Below are positions 1 through 6,822 of a stretch of DNA of 64,000 nt, piece after piece. Location of the stretch: contig QZFT01000038.1 in the NCBI GenBank assembly GCA_003600225.1, forward strand, positions 1-64,000. The letters run 5' to 3'. A program made the position numbers and the translations under genes. The notes under the pieces are model-generated. The model did no database searches and was not told where the DNA came from. It saw nothing but the letters and a program-made list of their open reading frames with translations. Origin of the DNA: Pseudonocardiaceae bacterium YIM PH 21723. GTDB lineage: Bacteria; Actinomycetota; Actinomycetes; Mycobacteriales; Pseudonocardiaceae. Positions within the stretch are counted from its first letter, which is position 1. The number at the start of each line of letters is the position of its first letter.

Positions 1-40
1 ATCGGTTACGGCGCGCACGGCACGGTGCTCGGTGGTATGG

Positions 41-67
41 GTCCCCGAACATCGTCAACTCCGGGAC
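41..67. repeat. Solitary half copy of the CGAAGTTGACGATGTTCG repeat family
   Basis: The stretch reads GTCCC, then CGAACATCGTCAACTC, then GGGAC. It matches the right arm of the long hairpins found near 11.9, 12.9 and 18.0 kb. The matching left arm is absent from the 40 bases before it, so it is a single half; the short GTCCC/GGGAC ends can still pair. It overlaps the last codons of the minus-strand gene that ends here and may act as a weak or decayed terminator. Confidence 0.55.
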
Positions 68-969
68 TCAGTAGCTTCCCGCCGGGCGTAGACGCGGAGC
101 CCACCGGCGCTGGCGGCCAGGACGACGGCGCCGGTGAGCACCACGAGCAAGGCCGCGTTGATGGTGTGCCCGGTGAGGTCCCAGACCGCCTCCGGGACGG
201 CGATGGTGATCGCCAGGATGCCGGCGGCCAGCAACACGCCGATGCCCTCCCAGCGGTACCAGAGGAAACAGCCGGCGCCGACCAGCGCGGTGGCCGCGTA
301 CGAAATCCACTGTGGACCGCCGCCGGAGATCGGATACTGCGCGCCCAGGATCAGGATCGCGCCGGCGATTCCGGTTGCCAGGCCGCGGTACTCCAGCCGC
401 CGGCCGACGACCGCCCACACCACACCCACCGCGATGATCAGCAGTGCGCCGCCGATCTCCCCCAGGTGCCAGTAGTCGATCAGCCCGAACACCAGGGCGA
501 GCCCGGCCACCCCGGCCACCAGCAGCGTGGGAATCGACGCGGCCAGCCGGTAGAACAGCACCGCCAGCAGCACGCCGGCCAGCCCACCGCTGATCGGCCG
601 GTCGTGGTCCCAGATGGTCTGCGCGGTCAACGCGCCCGCGGCGGCGGCCAGGGTGAACAGTGCCGCGGTGAGCCGCTCCCGCACGGCGGTGGATCCGGTG
701 AAGTGCAGGTACAGGCCCACCGCGGCCAGCATCGCGGTCGCCGCCGCCAGTACCAGGATCCGGCCGGTGTGGGTGATGTCCTGCCAGCCGATTCCCAGGG
801 CCAGCGCGGATCCGGAGATCAGCAGCGCGCCACCGACGTAGGCCAGGATCTCCGGCAGGCGCACCTGCTGCTGGGTCCGGCCACGCAGTGCCACCTGGAC
901 CGCATCGGCCTGCGCGGCGGTGATGGTGCCGTCGTCGACCAGCGGCTTCAGCTTCTGCTCGATGTCCAT
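55..969 (-). CDS. DUF2157 multi-spanning membrane protein
   Basis: A 304-residue protein whose first ~40 residues (MDIEQKLKPLVDDGTITAAQ...) have the short soluble N-terminal segment of DUF2157 proteins, followed by about ten closely packed hydrophobic segments up to the C-terminus. The family is widespread in bacteria and has no established function; location in the cytoplasmic membrane is clear from the sequence. The start at 969 is chosen because the family usually begins at this Met; an ATG four codons upstream (981) with AAGGGA directly before it is the alternative. It is transcribed divergently from the WhiB gene across a gap of about 135 bases that must hold both promoters. Confidence 0.8.
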   Translation of the reverse strand: MDIEQKLKPLVDDGTITAAQADAVQVALRGRTQQQVRLPEILAYVGGALLISGSALALGIGWQDITHTGRILVLAAATAMLAAVGLYLHFTGSTAVRERLTAALFTLAAAAGALTAQTIWDHDRPISGGLAGVLLAVLFYRLAASIPTLLVAGVAGLALVFGLIDYWHLGEIGGALLIIAVGVVWAVVGRRLEYRGLATGIAGAILILGAQYPISGGGPQWISYAATALVGAGCFLWYRWEGIGVLLAAGILAITIAVPEAVWDLTGHTINAALLVVLTGAVVLAASAGGLRVYARREATESRS

Positions 970-1104
970 GGCGGCTTCCATTCCCTTGATGAACTCCCCC
1001 GTCGTTTACCCAGCCTGCCGATCTTCACACTCACCGGTCCCGGCAGGAGTGGAAGGCAACCGAATGGGTACCCCCAGTGTGATCGGACAGTACGGGAGGC
1101 CGCC

Positions 1105-1407
1105 ATGGCAGATACGCGTCTACTCCCCCCACCTCGCCTCGAATCCTGGGCGTGGCAGCAGTTCGGGGCGTGCCGTGAGGACAGCAATGCACCGTTGTTC
1201 GACCCCGGAGAGTTGGACGGCGGTGCGCGGCTGGCCGCGGAACGCCGCGCGAAGGCCGTCTGTCAGCACTGCCCGGTGATCGTGCAGTGCAGGCGCCATG
1301 CCCTGGAGGCGCAGGAGCCCTACGGCGTCTGGGGTGGCCTCGGCGCCAACGAGCGCAGGCACGCCATCGAGCGTCGCAATCGGATAGTGGCGGAAGCAAT
1401 TGCCTAG
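1105..1407 (+). CDS. WhiB-family iron-sulfur regulator
   Basis: A 100-residue WhiB-like protein. The four cluster-binding cysteines are C23, C53, C56 and C62 (spacing C-x29-C-x2-C-x5-C), followed by the GVWGG turn at residues 74-78 and a basic tail (ERRHAIERRNR) that contacts DNA in this family. Wbl proteins hold a [4Fe-4S] cluster, bind the primary sigma factor and respond to redox signals or NO; they are confined to Actinobacteria and their phages, which supports the taxonomic call. ATG 1105 is preceded by GGGAGG at good spacing; a much longer open frame upstream is a shadow of the opposite gene. Which Wbl subclass it belongs to cannot be settled from sequence reading alone. Confidence 0.95.
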   Translation: MADTRLLPPPRLESWAWQQFGACREDSNAPLFDPGELDGGARLAAERRAKAVCQHCPVIVQCRRHALEAQEPYGVWGGLGANERRHAIERRNRIVAEAIA

Positions 1408-1508
1408 AGGCACATATTCGTTCCGGTTGATGAAAAGATGCTGGCTATCGGGCGGTCGGCTCAGTCATCCTCCCGGAAAGTCACGCCAGGGTAACGGGAG
1501 GCGACGGA

Positions 1509-2405
1509 ATGCTCGTCACGGAGCCATTCCACACCGTGTTACGAGCCGCTATCTCCGCACGTGGGCTGAGCCTGGAGCGGCTGCGCGATCGCCTGTTGCA
1601 GCGTGGCGTCTCGGTCAGCATGGCCACCCTGAGCCACTGGCAGTCCGGCCGTAGCCAGCCGGAACGCTCCCGGTCGCTGCTGGCCATCCGGCATCTCGAG
1701 GAGATCCTGGAGACCCGGGAGGGCGAACTCCTCGGTCTGGTCCCGCATCCCCGGCCGCGCGGTGTCCGGCGCAGACCGGAGGGCGAGGCGCCGATCGCCG
1801 AGCTGTGGTCGGCGGACCGGTCACTTCCCGGGCTGTGGCTGGACTTCCAGACCGACTGGGATCAGTGGCTGATCAGGTTGAGCCATCACGATGTGGTGCG
1901 GGTGCGCGGGCTGGGCACCGGGCAGCACATCCACACCAGGCTCACGCTGCGCGCCGACAAGGACGGCGCCGATCGCTGGGTTCTGGTGCACTTCAACGAT
2001 TCCCGGGGCGGCGCCGCGCCGTCGATCACCGGACTGCGGCATTGCGTCGTGGGGCGCAGCGCGTACGACGTGGACCAGGGTTACGTGGTGGCGGAGATCC
2101 TGTTCGACCGGACACTGCTGCGCGGTGAGACGATCACCCTGGAGTTCGAGGTGGTCACCGAGGGCGGGCAGAGCCGGTTCGACTACTTCGAGCGCAAACT
2201 GCGGTTCCCGGTGCGCGAGTACCTGGCGGAGGTGCAGTTCGTCGGCGAGGCCGTACCGGTGCGGTACCGCTCCTATCAGGCCACCAGCGCACTGCAACCC
2301 GCCACCAGGTTCCGCGAGCTGTCGCTGGATCCGTCCCGGTGCGTCCACACGCTGCTGGTGGACGCGAACCCGGGCGTCTACGGAATCCGCTGGGACTGGC
2401 CCTAG
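1509..2405 (+). CDS. Helix-turn-helix protein with uncharacterised C-terminal domain
   Basis: A 298-residue protein. Residues ~10-72 look like an XRE/Cro-type helix-turn-helix (SLERLRDRLLQRG ... ATLSHWQSGRSQPERSRSL, then LAIRHLEEIL), with the recognition helix around ATLSHWQSG. The remaining ~220 residues are soluble, rich in beta-type hydrophobic/Trp patterns (LWLDFQTDWDQWLIR) and contain no motif I recognise. GGGAGG at about 1497-1502 precedes the ATG. Its TAG stop overlaps the stop of the converging protease gene within a CTAG. It is likely a cytoplasmic DNA-binding regulator; the target is unknown. Confidence 0.7.
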   Translation: MLVTEPFHTVLRAAISARGLSLERLRDRLLQRGVSVSMATLSHWQSGRSQPERSRSLLAIRHLEEILETREGELLGLVPHPRPRGVRRRPEGEAPIAELWSADRSLPGLWLDFQTDWDQWLIRLSHHDVVRVRGLGTGQHIHTRLTLRADKDGADRWVLVHFNDSRGGAAPSITGLRHCVVGRSAYDVDQGYVVAEILFDRTLLRGETITLEFEVVTEGGQSRFDYFERKLRFPVREYLAEVQFVGEAVPVRYRSYQATSALQPATRFRELSLDPSRCVHTLLVDANPGVYGIRWDWP

Positions 2406-3064
2406 ACGGCGTTGCTGTCGATCCAGGACCGGTAGGTCGCCACGTTGGTGTGGCTGGAGTTGCCGGTCTGGTCGCCGCCGTAGTGCACACCGATCTGAAT
2501 GCCGTTGGACAGGATCGGGCCGCCGGAGTCACCGGGCATGGTGTAGCTGCCGTCCACCGTCTTGGCCTGGATCCGGTCGGAACCGACGCCGCTCACCTGC
2601 ATGTTCGACTTCAGAAGGTACTGCGACGCGCTACCCGAGTTGGTGCGACCGAAGCCGTAGGGGATGTCCGGGTCGCCGACCTTCGGCTGCGCGCTCGCCA
2701 GCCGCGCGTACGTGGTCTGTACCGGCTGGTCCAGCTTGTACAGCACCAGATCGGCCGTCGGGTGCAGCACCGTCTTCACCGGCTTGCGGACCGCGCCCTT
2801 GCTGTAGTCCACATTGCCCACGCGGAACTCGTAGCCGGAACGGTCGCAGTGCTTGGCGGTGAGTACCCAGTTCGCGTTGATGATCGCGCCGGAGCAGTTC
2901 AGCGAGCCGTTGGACAGCAGTGCCACCGCCCAAGGCGCCTCGGCCTGGGTGGCGCGCGTGCCGTTCCACTGCCGGGTGTCGGCGTTCGCGTTGGCGACCG
3001 GCAGGACCAGGGCCGCGATGGCGCCGGCGATCAGGGTACGGCGGACGAGTCCACGGAGGTTCAT
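2402..3064 (-). CDS. Secreted S1 (chymotrypsin-fold) serine protease, array unit 5
   Basis: A 220-residue preprotein. Residues 1-28 form a Sec signal peptide (Arg-rich start, AGAIAALVLPVANANA). The catalytic triad is H72 (TAKHC), D105 (ADLVL) and S180 (GDSGGP). Only two cysteines are present, C57 and C73, matching the conserved C42-C58 bridge of chymotrypsin; the other usual bridges are missing. The residue at the position of the trypsin pocket Asp189 is Tyr, and the mature N-terminus near WNGTRATQ lacks the usual IVGG. The start at 3064 is chosen over an upstream Met because it directly follows the conserved TTGGAG-AACAG leader shared by all four genes of the array. Substrate unknown; secretion and hydrolytic function are well supported. 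Confidence 0.9.
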   Translation of the reverse strand: MNLRGLVRRTLIAGAIAALVLPVANANADTRQWNGTRATQAEAPWAVALLSNGSLNCSGAIINANWVLTAKHCDRSGYEFRVGNVDYSKGAVRKPVKTVLHPTADLVLYKLDQPVQTTYARLASAQPKVGDPDIPYGFGRTNSGSASQYLLKSNMQVSGVGSDRIQAKTVDGSYTMPGDSGGPILSNGIQIGVHYGGDQTGNSSHTNVATYRSWIDSNAV

Positions 3065-3069
3065 CTGTT

Positions 3070-3089
3070 CTCCAAGCAGGGATTTGGAG
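3070..3089 (-). promoter_or_regulatory. RBS-sequestering leader hairpin
   Basis: In the mRNA sense the leader can form CTCCAA / TTGGAG with an 8-base loop; the 3' arm contains the GGAG ribosome binding site, 5 bases before the ATG. The same six-base arms recur before all four protease genes. The conservation reaches further upstream, to an AGGGTGAA and GTAAAAG stretch shared with the next leader. Confidence 0.6.
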
Positions 3090-3201
3090 TGGCGCAGGGT
3101 GAATGAACCGTAAAAGAGCAATGCCTGAAAGCGATACCTGGGCTTTCACTGACCGGAAACCCGGTGCGTCCACCCGCAATGGGTGGACGCACCGGAATCC
3201 G

Positions 3202-3867
3202 CTAGACGGCGTTGCTGACGATCCAGGACCGGTAGGTGGCCACATTGGTGTGACCGGAGCGGCCCTTCTTGTCGCCGTAGTAGTGCACGCCGATCTGCAC
3301 ACCCTTGGACATGATCGGGCCGCCGGAGTCGCCGCCCAGGGTCCAGCTGCCGTCGACGGTGACCGACTCGAAGGTGTCCGCCTCGACCTTGTCCACCTTC
3401 ATGTTGGACTTCAGCAGGTACTGCGAGGTGTTACCGGTCTCGGTGGTGCCGAAGCCGTACGGGTTGTCCAGGTCGCCGACCTTCGGCTGGGCACTGGCCA
3501 GCGGCACATAGCTCGCCTGGACAGGCGCGTTGAGCTTGTAGAGCACCAGGTCGGCGGACGGGTGCAGCACCTTCTTGGCCACCGTGCGGGACTCACCCTT
3601 GGTGTAGTCCACATTGCCGATCCGCAGCACGTAGTCCGAGCGGTCGCAGTGCTTGGCGGTGAGCACCCAGTTCGCGTTGATGATCGAACCGGAGCAGTTC
3701 TCGCTGGTGCCGTTGATCAGCAGGGCCACGGCCCACGGCGCCTCGGCCTGTGTGGCGCGCTGCCCCTTGTACTGGCGGGTGTCGGCATTGGCGTTGGCGA
3801 CCGGCAAGGCCAGTGCGGCAACGGCACCGACGATCAGGGCACGACGGAGGAACCCACGAATGGTCAT
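3202..3867 (-). CDS. Secreted S1 serine protease, array unit 4
   Basis: A 221-residue paralogue of the neighbouring unit, sharing long identical blocks (LPVANANADTRQ, TQAEAPWAVALL, NANWVLTAKHCDRS, SGHTNVATYRSWI). The signal peptide is residues 1-28 and the triad is H73, D106 and S181 (GGDSGGP). Trp takes the position of the S1-pocket Asp189. It has only the C58-C74 cysteine pair. The high identity to unit 5 and the matching leader point to recent tandem duplication. There is no visible terminator between units, but each unit has its own leader, so each may be transcribed separately. Confidence 0.9.
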   Translation of the reverse strand: MTIRGFLRRALIVGAVAALALPVANANADTRQYKGQRATQAEAPWAVALLINGTSENCSGSIINANWVLTAKHCDRSDYVLRIGNVDYTKGESRTVAKKVLHPSADLVLYKLNAPVQASYVPLASAQPKVGDLDNPYGFGTTETGNTSQYLLKSNMKVDKVEADTFESVTVDGSWTLGGDSGGPIMSKGVQIGVHYYGDKKGRSGHTNVATYRSWIVSNAV

Positions 3868-3872
3868 CTGTT

Positions 3873-3892
3873 CTCCAAGCAGGGATTTGGAG
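3873..3892 (-). promoter_or_regulatory. RBS-sequestering leader hairpin
   Basis: The CTCCAA / TTGGAG pair occurs before the unit 4 start at the same distance as in the other units, with the same GCAGGGAT loop as the first copy. The GGAG of the ribosome binding site is in the 3' arm. Confidence 0.6.
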
Positions 3893-3948
3893 TGGTGCAG
3901 GGTGAAATCACGGTAAAAGGGCGATACCTGAACGCGATATACGTGGAT

Positions 3949-5220
3949 CTACTGAGCGGCGATCGTGCTGTCGATCCACTGGCGGTAGGTGGCGACGTTG
4001 GTGTGCCCGGCGATACCGGACGCCTGGTTGCTGCCGTAGTGCACGCCGACCTGCACGCCGCCGACGAACACCGGGCCACCGGAGTCGCCGGACATCGTGT
4101 AGCTGCCGTCCACCTTGTCGGCGGTGATCAGGTTCGCGTCCACGATCCGGATCTTCATGGTCGCCTTCTTCAGGAACTGGGAACCTTCGGTCCCCGAGGA
4201 CTCGGTGCGGCCGAAGCCGTAGGGCTTCTCCAGGTCTCCGGGCTTCGGCGGCACGCTGGTCAGCTTCGCGAAGGTGGTCCGCACCGGCTGATCCAGTTGG
4301 TAGAGCACCAGATCGGTGTCCGGGTGCAGCACCGTCTTCACCGGCTTGCGGACCGCGCCCTTGGCGTAGTCGACGTTGCCGATGCGGAACTCGTAACCGG
4401 GGTGGTCGCAGTGCTTCGCGGTGAGCACCCAGCGCTCGGCGATCAGCGAGCCGGTGCAGTTCAGCCTGCCGTCGAGCAGCATCGCGACCGCCCACGGCGC
4501 CTCGGCCTGGGAGGCGAGCTCACCGTTTCCGATGCGCGCGGCGGGAGCGGACGAGACTGATGTGGTGCTGTCGATCCACGACTTGTAGGTGGCCACGTTG
4601 GTGTGACCCGAGGTGCCCGCGCCGATGTTGCCGTAGGAGTGCACGCCGATCTGCACGCCACCGGCGAACACCGGGCCACCCGAGTCGCCGCCCGCCGTCC
4701 AGCCGGTCACCTTGACCGCGTCGATGTACTCGGCGCCCACCGCGGTGATCTTCATGGTCGCGGTCTTCAGGTACTGCGGGACCTGGCCGAGGTCGTCGGC
4801 GCCCCAGCCATACGGCTGCTCCAGGTCGCCCACCTTCGGTGCGACGCTCGCCAGCTTCGCGTACGTCGACTTCACCGGCTGGTCCAGCCGGAACAGCGCC
4901 AGATCCGCGGAGGGATGCCTGATGATCTGCGCGGCCTTGCGCACCGCGCCCTTGTTGTGGTCCAGGTCCCCGATGTGCAGGGTCACGTTGTCGTACGCGC
5001 AGTGCCGCGCGGTGAGCACCCAGTTCTCGGCGATCAGCGAACCGGTGCAGCTGCCGAGTCCCGGGATCTCGATGAACGCCGCCCAGGGGCCCTCGGTGGC
5101 CTTGTCCCCCTTGATGATCGGCGCCGCCGCCGGCGTGACGGACACCTGGGGTGCCAGTACGCCGGCGGCGGTGAGGACGGCCGCGAATAACAGGCCTATT
5201 CCATAGCGATTGATGCGCAT
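3949..5220 (-). CDS. Two-domain S1 serine protease (fused array units 2 and 3)
   Basis: A 423-residue secreted protein with two complete chymotrypsin-fold domains in one chain. The signal peptide is residues 1-~32. Domain 1 (about 34-218) has H73, D106 and S180; domain 2 (about 228-420) has H270, D303 and S380, both with GDSGGP. Domain 1 resembles the downstream-lying unit 1 protein (IGVHSYG, AGTSGHTNVATYKSWIDS), whereas domain 2 resembles units 4 and 5 (QAEAPWAVA, TAKHCD, VHYG). The joint is a short Ser/Ala-rich stretch (SVSSAPAA). The simplest reading is that two adjacent array members fused by loss of the stop, leader and signal peptide between them. Both triads are intact, so both domains could be active. 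S1 proteins of this size class usually carry one domain. Confidence 0.9.
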   Translation of the reverse strand: MRINRYGIGLLFAAVLTAAGVLAPQVSVTPAAAPIIKGDKATEGPWAAFIEIPGLGSCTGSLIAENWVLTARHCAYDNVTLHIGDLDHNKGAVRKAAQIIRHPSADLALFRLDQPVKSTYAKLASVAPKVGDLEQPYGWGADDLGQVPQYLKTATMKITAVGAEYIDAVKVTGWTAGGDSGGPVFAGGVQIGVHSYGNIGAGTSGHTNVATYKSWIDSTTSVSSAPAARIGNGELASQAEAPWAVAMLLDGRLNCTGSLIAERWVLTAKHCDHPGYEFRIGNVDYAKGAVRKPVKTVLHPDTDLVLYQLDQPVRTTFAKLTSVPPKPGDLEKPYGFGRTESSGTEGSQFLKKATMKIRIVDANLITADKVDGSYTMSGDSGGPVFVGGVQVGVHYGSNQASGIAGHTNVATYRQWIDSTIAAQ

Positions 5221-5225
5221 CTGTG

Positions 5226-5245
5226 CTCCAAGCAGGGTTTTGGAG
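5226..5245 (-). promoter_or_regulatory. RBS-sequestering leader hairpin
   Basis: The CTCCAA / TTGGAG pair before the two-domain protease has the loop sequence slightly changed (GCAGGGTT) but the arms unchanged. The leader otherwise diverges from the unit 4 and 5 leaders, so the arms are the most conserved part. Confidence 0.6.
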
Positions 5246-5293
5246 TACTTGTCGATGCGATCACATCACGGTGAAGCCGCCTGGAAAAGGCTC

Positions 5294-5953
5294 TCAACGG
5301 GCGTTGGCGTCGATCCACGACTTGTAGGTCGCCACATTGGTGTGGCCGGAGGTGCCGGCATTGGTGTCACCGTAGGAGTGCACGCCGATCTGCACGCCGC
5401 CGGAGAACACCGGGCCGCCGGAGTCGCCGGGACCGGTGTAGCCGTCAACCTGGGTGGCGTCGATGTACTGGCTGCTCACGCTGGTGATCCGCATGGTCGC
5501 CGTCTTCAGGTACCGCGAGTCCCTGGCCGACTCGGTGCGGCCGAACCCGTACGGCTGCTCCTGGTCGCCGACCTTGGGCGCCACACTGGCGAGCTTCGCG
5601 TATTCGGTCTGCACGGCCGAATCCAGCTGGTAGAGCACGATGTCCGCGCTGGGGTGCTTCACGGTCTTGATGGCTCGGCGGGACTGGCCCTTGGTGCGGT
5701 CGATGTCGCCGATGAGGAACTGGTTGGACGCGTTGTCGCAGTGCTTCGCGGTGATCACCCAGTTCGCCTTGATGATCGATCCGGAGCAGTTCTGCGCGTT
5801 GTTGACCATGATGGCCACCGCCCAGGGACCGGAATCGGCGTACTCACCGTTGATGATCGGCGCGGCGCTACCCGGAACGGTCACGGCGGGCAGCGCGAGC
5901 GCGGCCAGCCCACCGGCGATCAGGATGCGGCGAAGAAACGCAGTGATGCGCAT
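5294..5953 (-). CDS. Secreted S1 serine protease, array unit 1
   Basis: A 219-residue preprotein with an Arg-containing signal peptide (residues 1-~31, cut near GSAAP). The triad is H71, D104 and S178 (GPGDSGGP). The mature region begins with IINGEYAD, nearer to the canonical IVGG start than the other single-domain members. Tyr is at the Asp189 position and only the C56-C72 pair of cysteines is present. It is closest to domain 1 of the fused neighbour. It is the first gene of the array in transcription order and lies divergent from the polysaccharide deacetylase gene, with ~165 bases between them. Confidence 0.9.
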   Translation of the reverse strand: MRITAFLRRILIAGGLAALALPAVTVPGSAAPIINGEYADSGPWAVAIMVNNAQNCSGSIIKANWVITAKHCDNASNQFLIGDIDRTKGQSRRAIKTVKHPSADIVLYQLDSAVQTEYAKLASVAPKVGDQEQPYGFGRTESARDSRYLKTATMRITSVSSQYIDATQVDGYTGPGDSGGPVFSGGVQIGVHSYGDTNAGTSGHTNVATYKSWIDANAR

Positions 5954-5958
5954 GTGTT

Positions 5959-5977
5959 CTCCAAGCAGGGTTTGGAG
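5959..5977 (-). promoter_or_regulatory. RBS-sequestering leader hairpin
   Basis: This is the fourth copy of the CTCCAA / TTGGAG leader hairpin, with a loop one base shorter (GCAGGGT). The arms are unchanged although the loop length varies, which is what selection for pairing would give. Confidence 0.6.
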
Positions 5978-6119
5978 TGCTCTTATCGAACCGATGGCAC
6001 CACGAAACTATGACAGGGCGAAAGCGTTCACAGTTAGAATTCGTGCCGGACCACCTGATTTCCGTCCAGCAGAAGCACATTCACCATTCCGGGGGATATT
6101 CCAGGCACCCTGCGGCCCT

Positions 6120-6767
6120 ATGGGGACCAATAACACCGCTCGCACCGTAGTGATCACCCTGCTCAGCACGGCGCTCGCCATGATGGCCACTCCGGCGGCC
6201 ATGGCCGACGAGCCCAAGGTGCTCTACCTGACCTTCGACGACGGCACCGGCACGGACACCGAGACCGTTCTGGACGTACTCCAGGGCTTCCACGCCAAGG
6301 CCACCTTCTTCGCCCTGGGCGAGAACGTCACCCGGAACCCGGCGCCGGCCAAGCGGGCGCTCGCCGAGGGGCACGTGGTGGCCAACCACACCTGGAGCCA
6401 CAAGGACCTGACCACGCTCGACGACGCCGAGTTCGACGCGGAGGTGGACAAGGGCACCGAGGCGATCCGGTCGATCGGCTCGCCGAGCAACTGCCTGCGG
6501 CCGCCCTACGGCGCGGTGAATGACCGGGTGAACCAGAAGATCAAGGACAAGGGCCTGATCCGCAAGCTGTGGAACGTGGACACCGAGGACTGGACCAAGC
6601 CCGGTGCCGACGTCATCGCGAAGCGGATCGTCGACTCCCCCGAGGGTTCGGTGGTGCTGATGCACGACGGCCCGACCGACCGGGGTCAGACGGTCGAGGC
6701 GTTGAAGATCGCCCTCCCGCAGCTCGTGCAACAAGGTTATGAATTTGTCACATTGCCTCCGTGTTAG
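6120..6767 (+). CDS. Secreted polysaccharide deacetylase (NodB/CE4)
   Basis: A 215-residue protein with a signal peptide (residues 1-~29, ending ATPAAMA) and a complete NodB homology domain. Motif 1 is TFDDG (38-42, catalytic base D40 and metal ligand D41). Motif 2 is H90-TWS-H94 (metal ligands). Motif 3 is RPPYG (127-131), motif 4 is DTEDW (154-158) and motif 5 is LMHDG with H182. CE4 enzymes remove N-acetyl groups from peptidoglycan, chitin or other GlcNAc polymers outside the membrane. The start at 6120 gives a proper signal peptide; the frame is open much further upstream, but that part is antisense to the protease gene. No specific substrate can be named. Confidence 0.92.
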   Translation: MGTNNTARTVVITLLSTALAMMATPAAMADEPKVLYLTFDDGTGTDTETVLDVLQGFHAKATFFALGENVTRNPAPAKRALAEGHVVANHTWSHKDLTTLDDAEFDAEVDKGTEAIRSIGSPSNCLRPPYGAVNDRVNQKIKDKGLIRKLWNVDTEDWTKPGADVIAKRIVDSPEGSVVLMHDGPTDRGQTVEALKIALPQLVQQGYEFVTLPPC

Positions 6768-6822
6768 GCCGGTCACGTATTAGGGTGATGCCCGCTAAGG
6801 GGTCCGACCGGAGGTTGCGCCA

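Noticed and set aside
25-1104. Long plus-strand frame joined to the WhiB gene
   Set aside because: The first 360 codons read Gln/Arg/Gly-rich and are antisense to the DUF2157 gene; WhiB begins at its own ribosome site at 1105.
3103-4560. Long plus-strand open frame of 485 codons across the protease array
   Set aside because: It is antisense to the proteases, whose signal peptides, triads and leaders are unmistakable; high-GC DNA leaves such mirror frames open. Its own repeated phrases only mirror the protease repeats.
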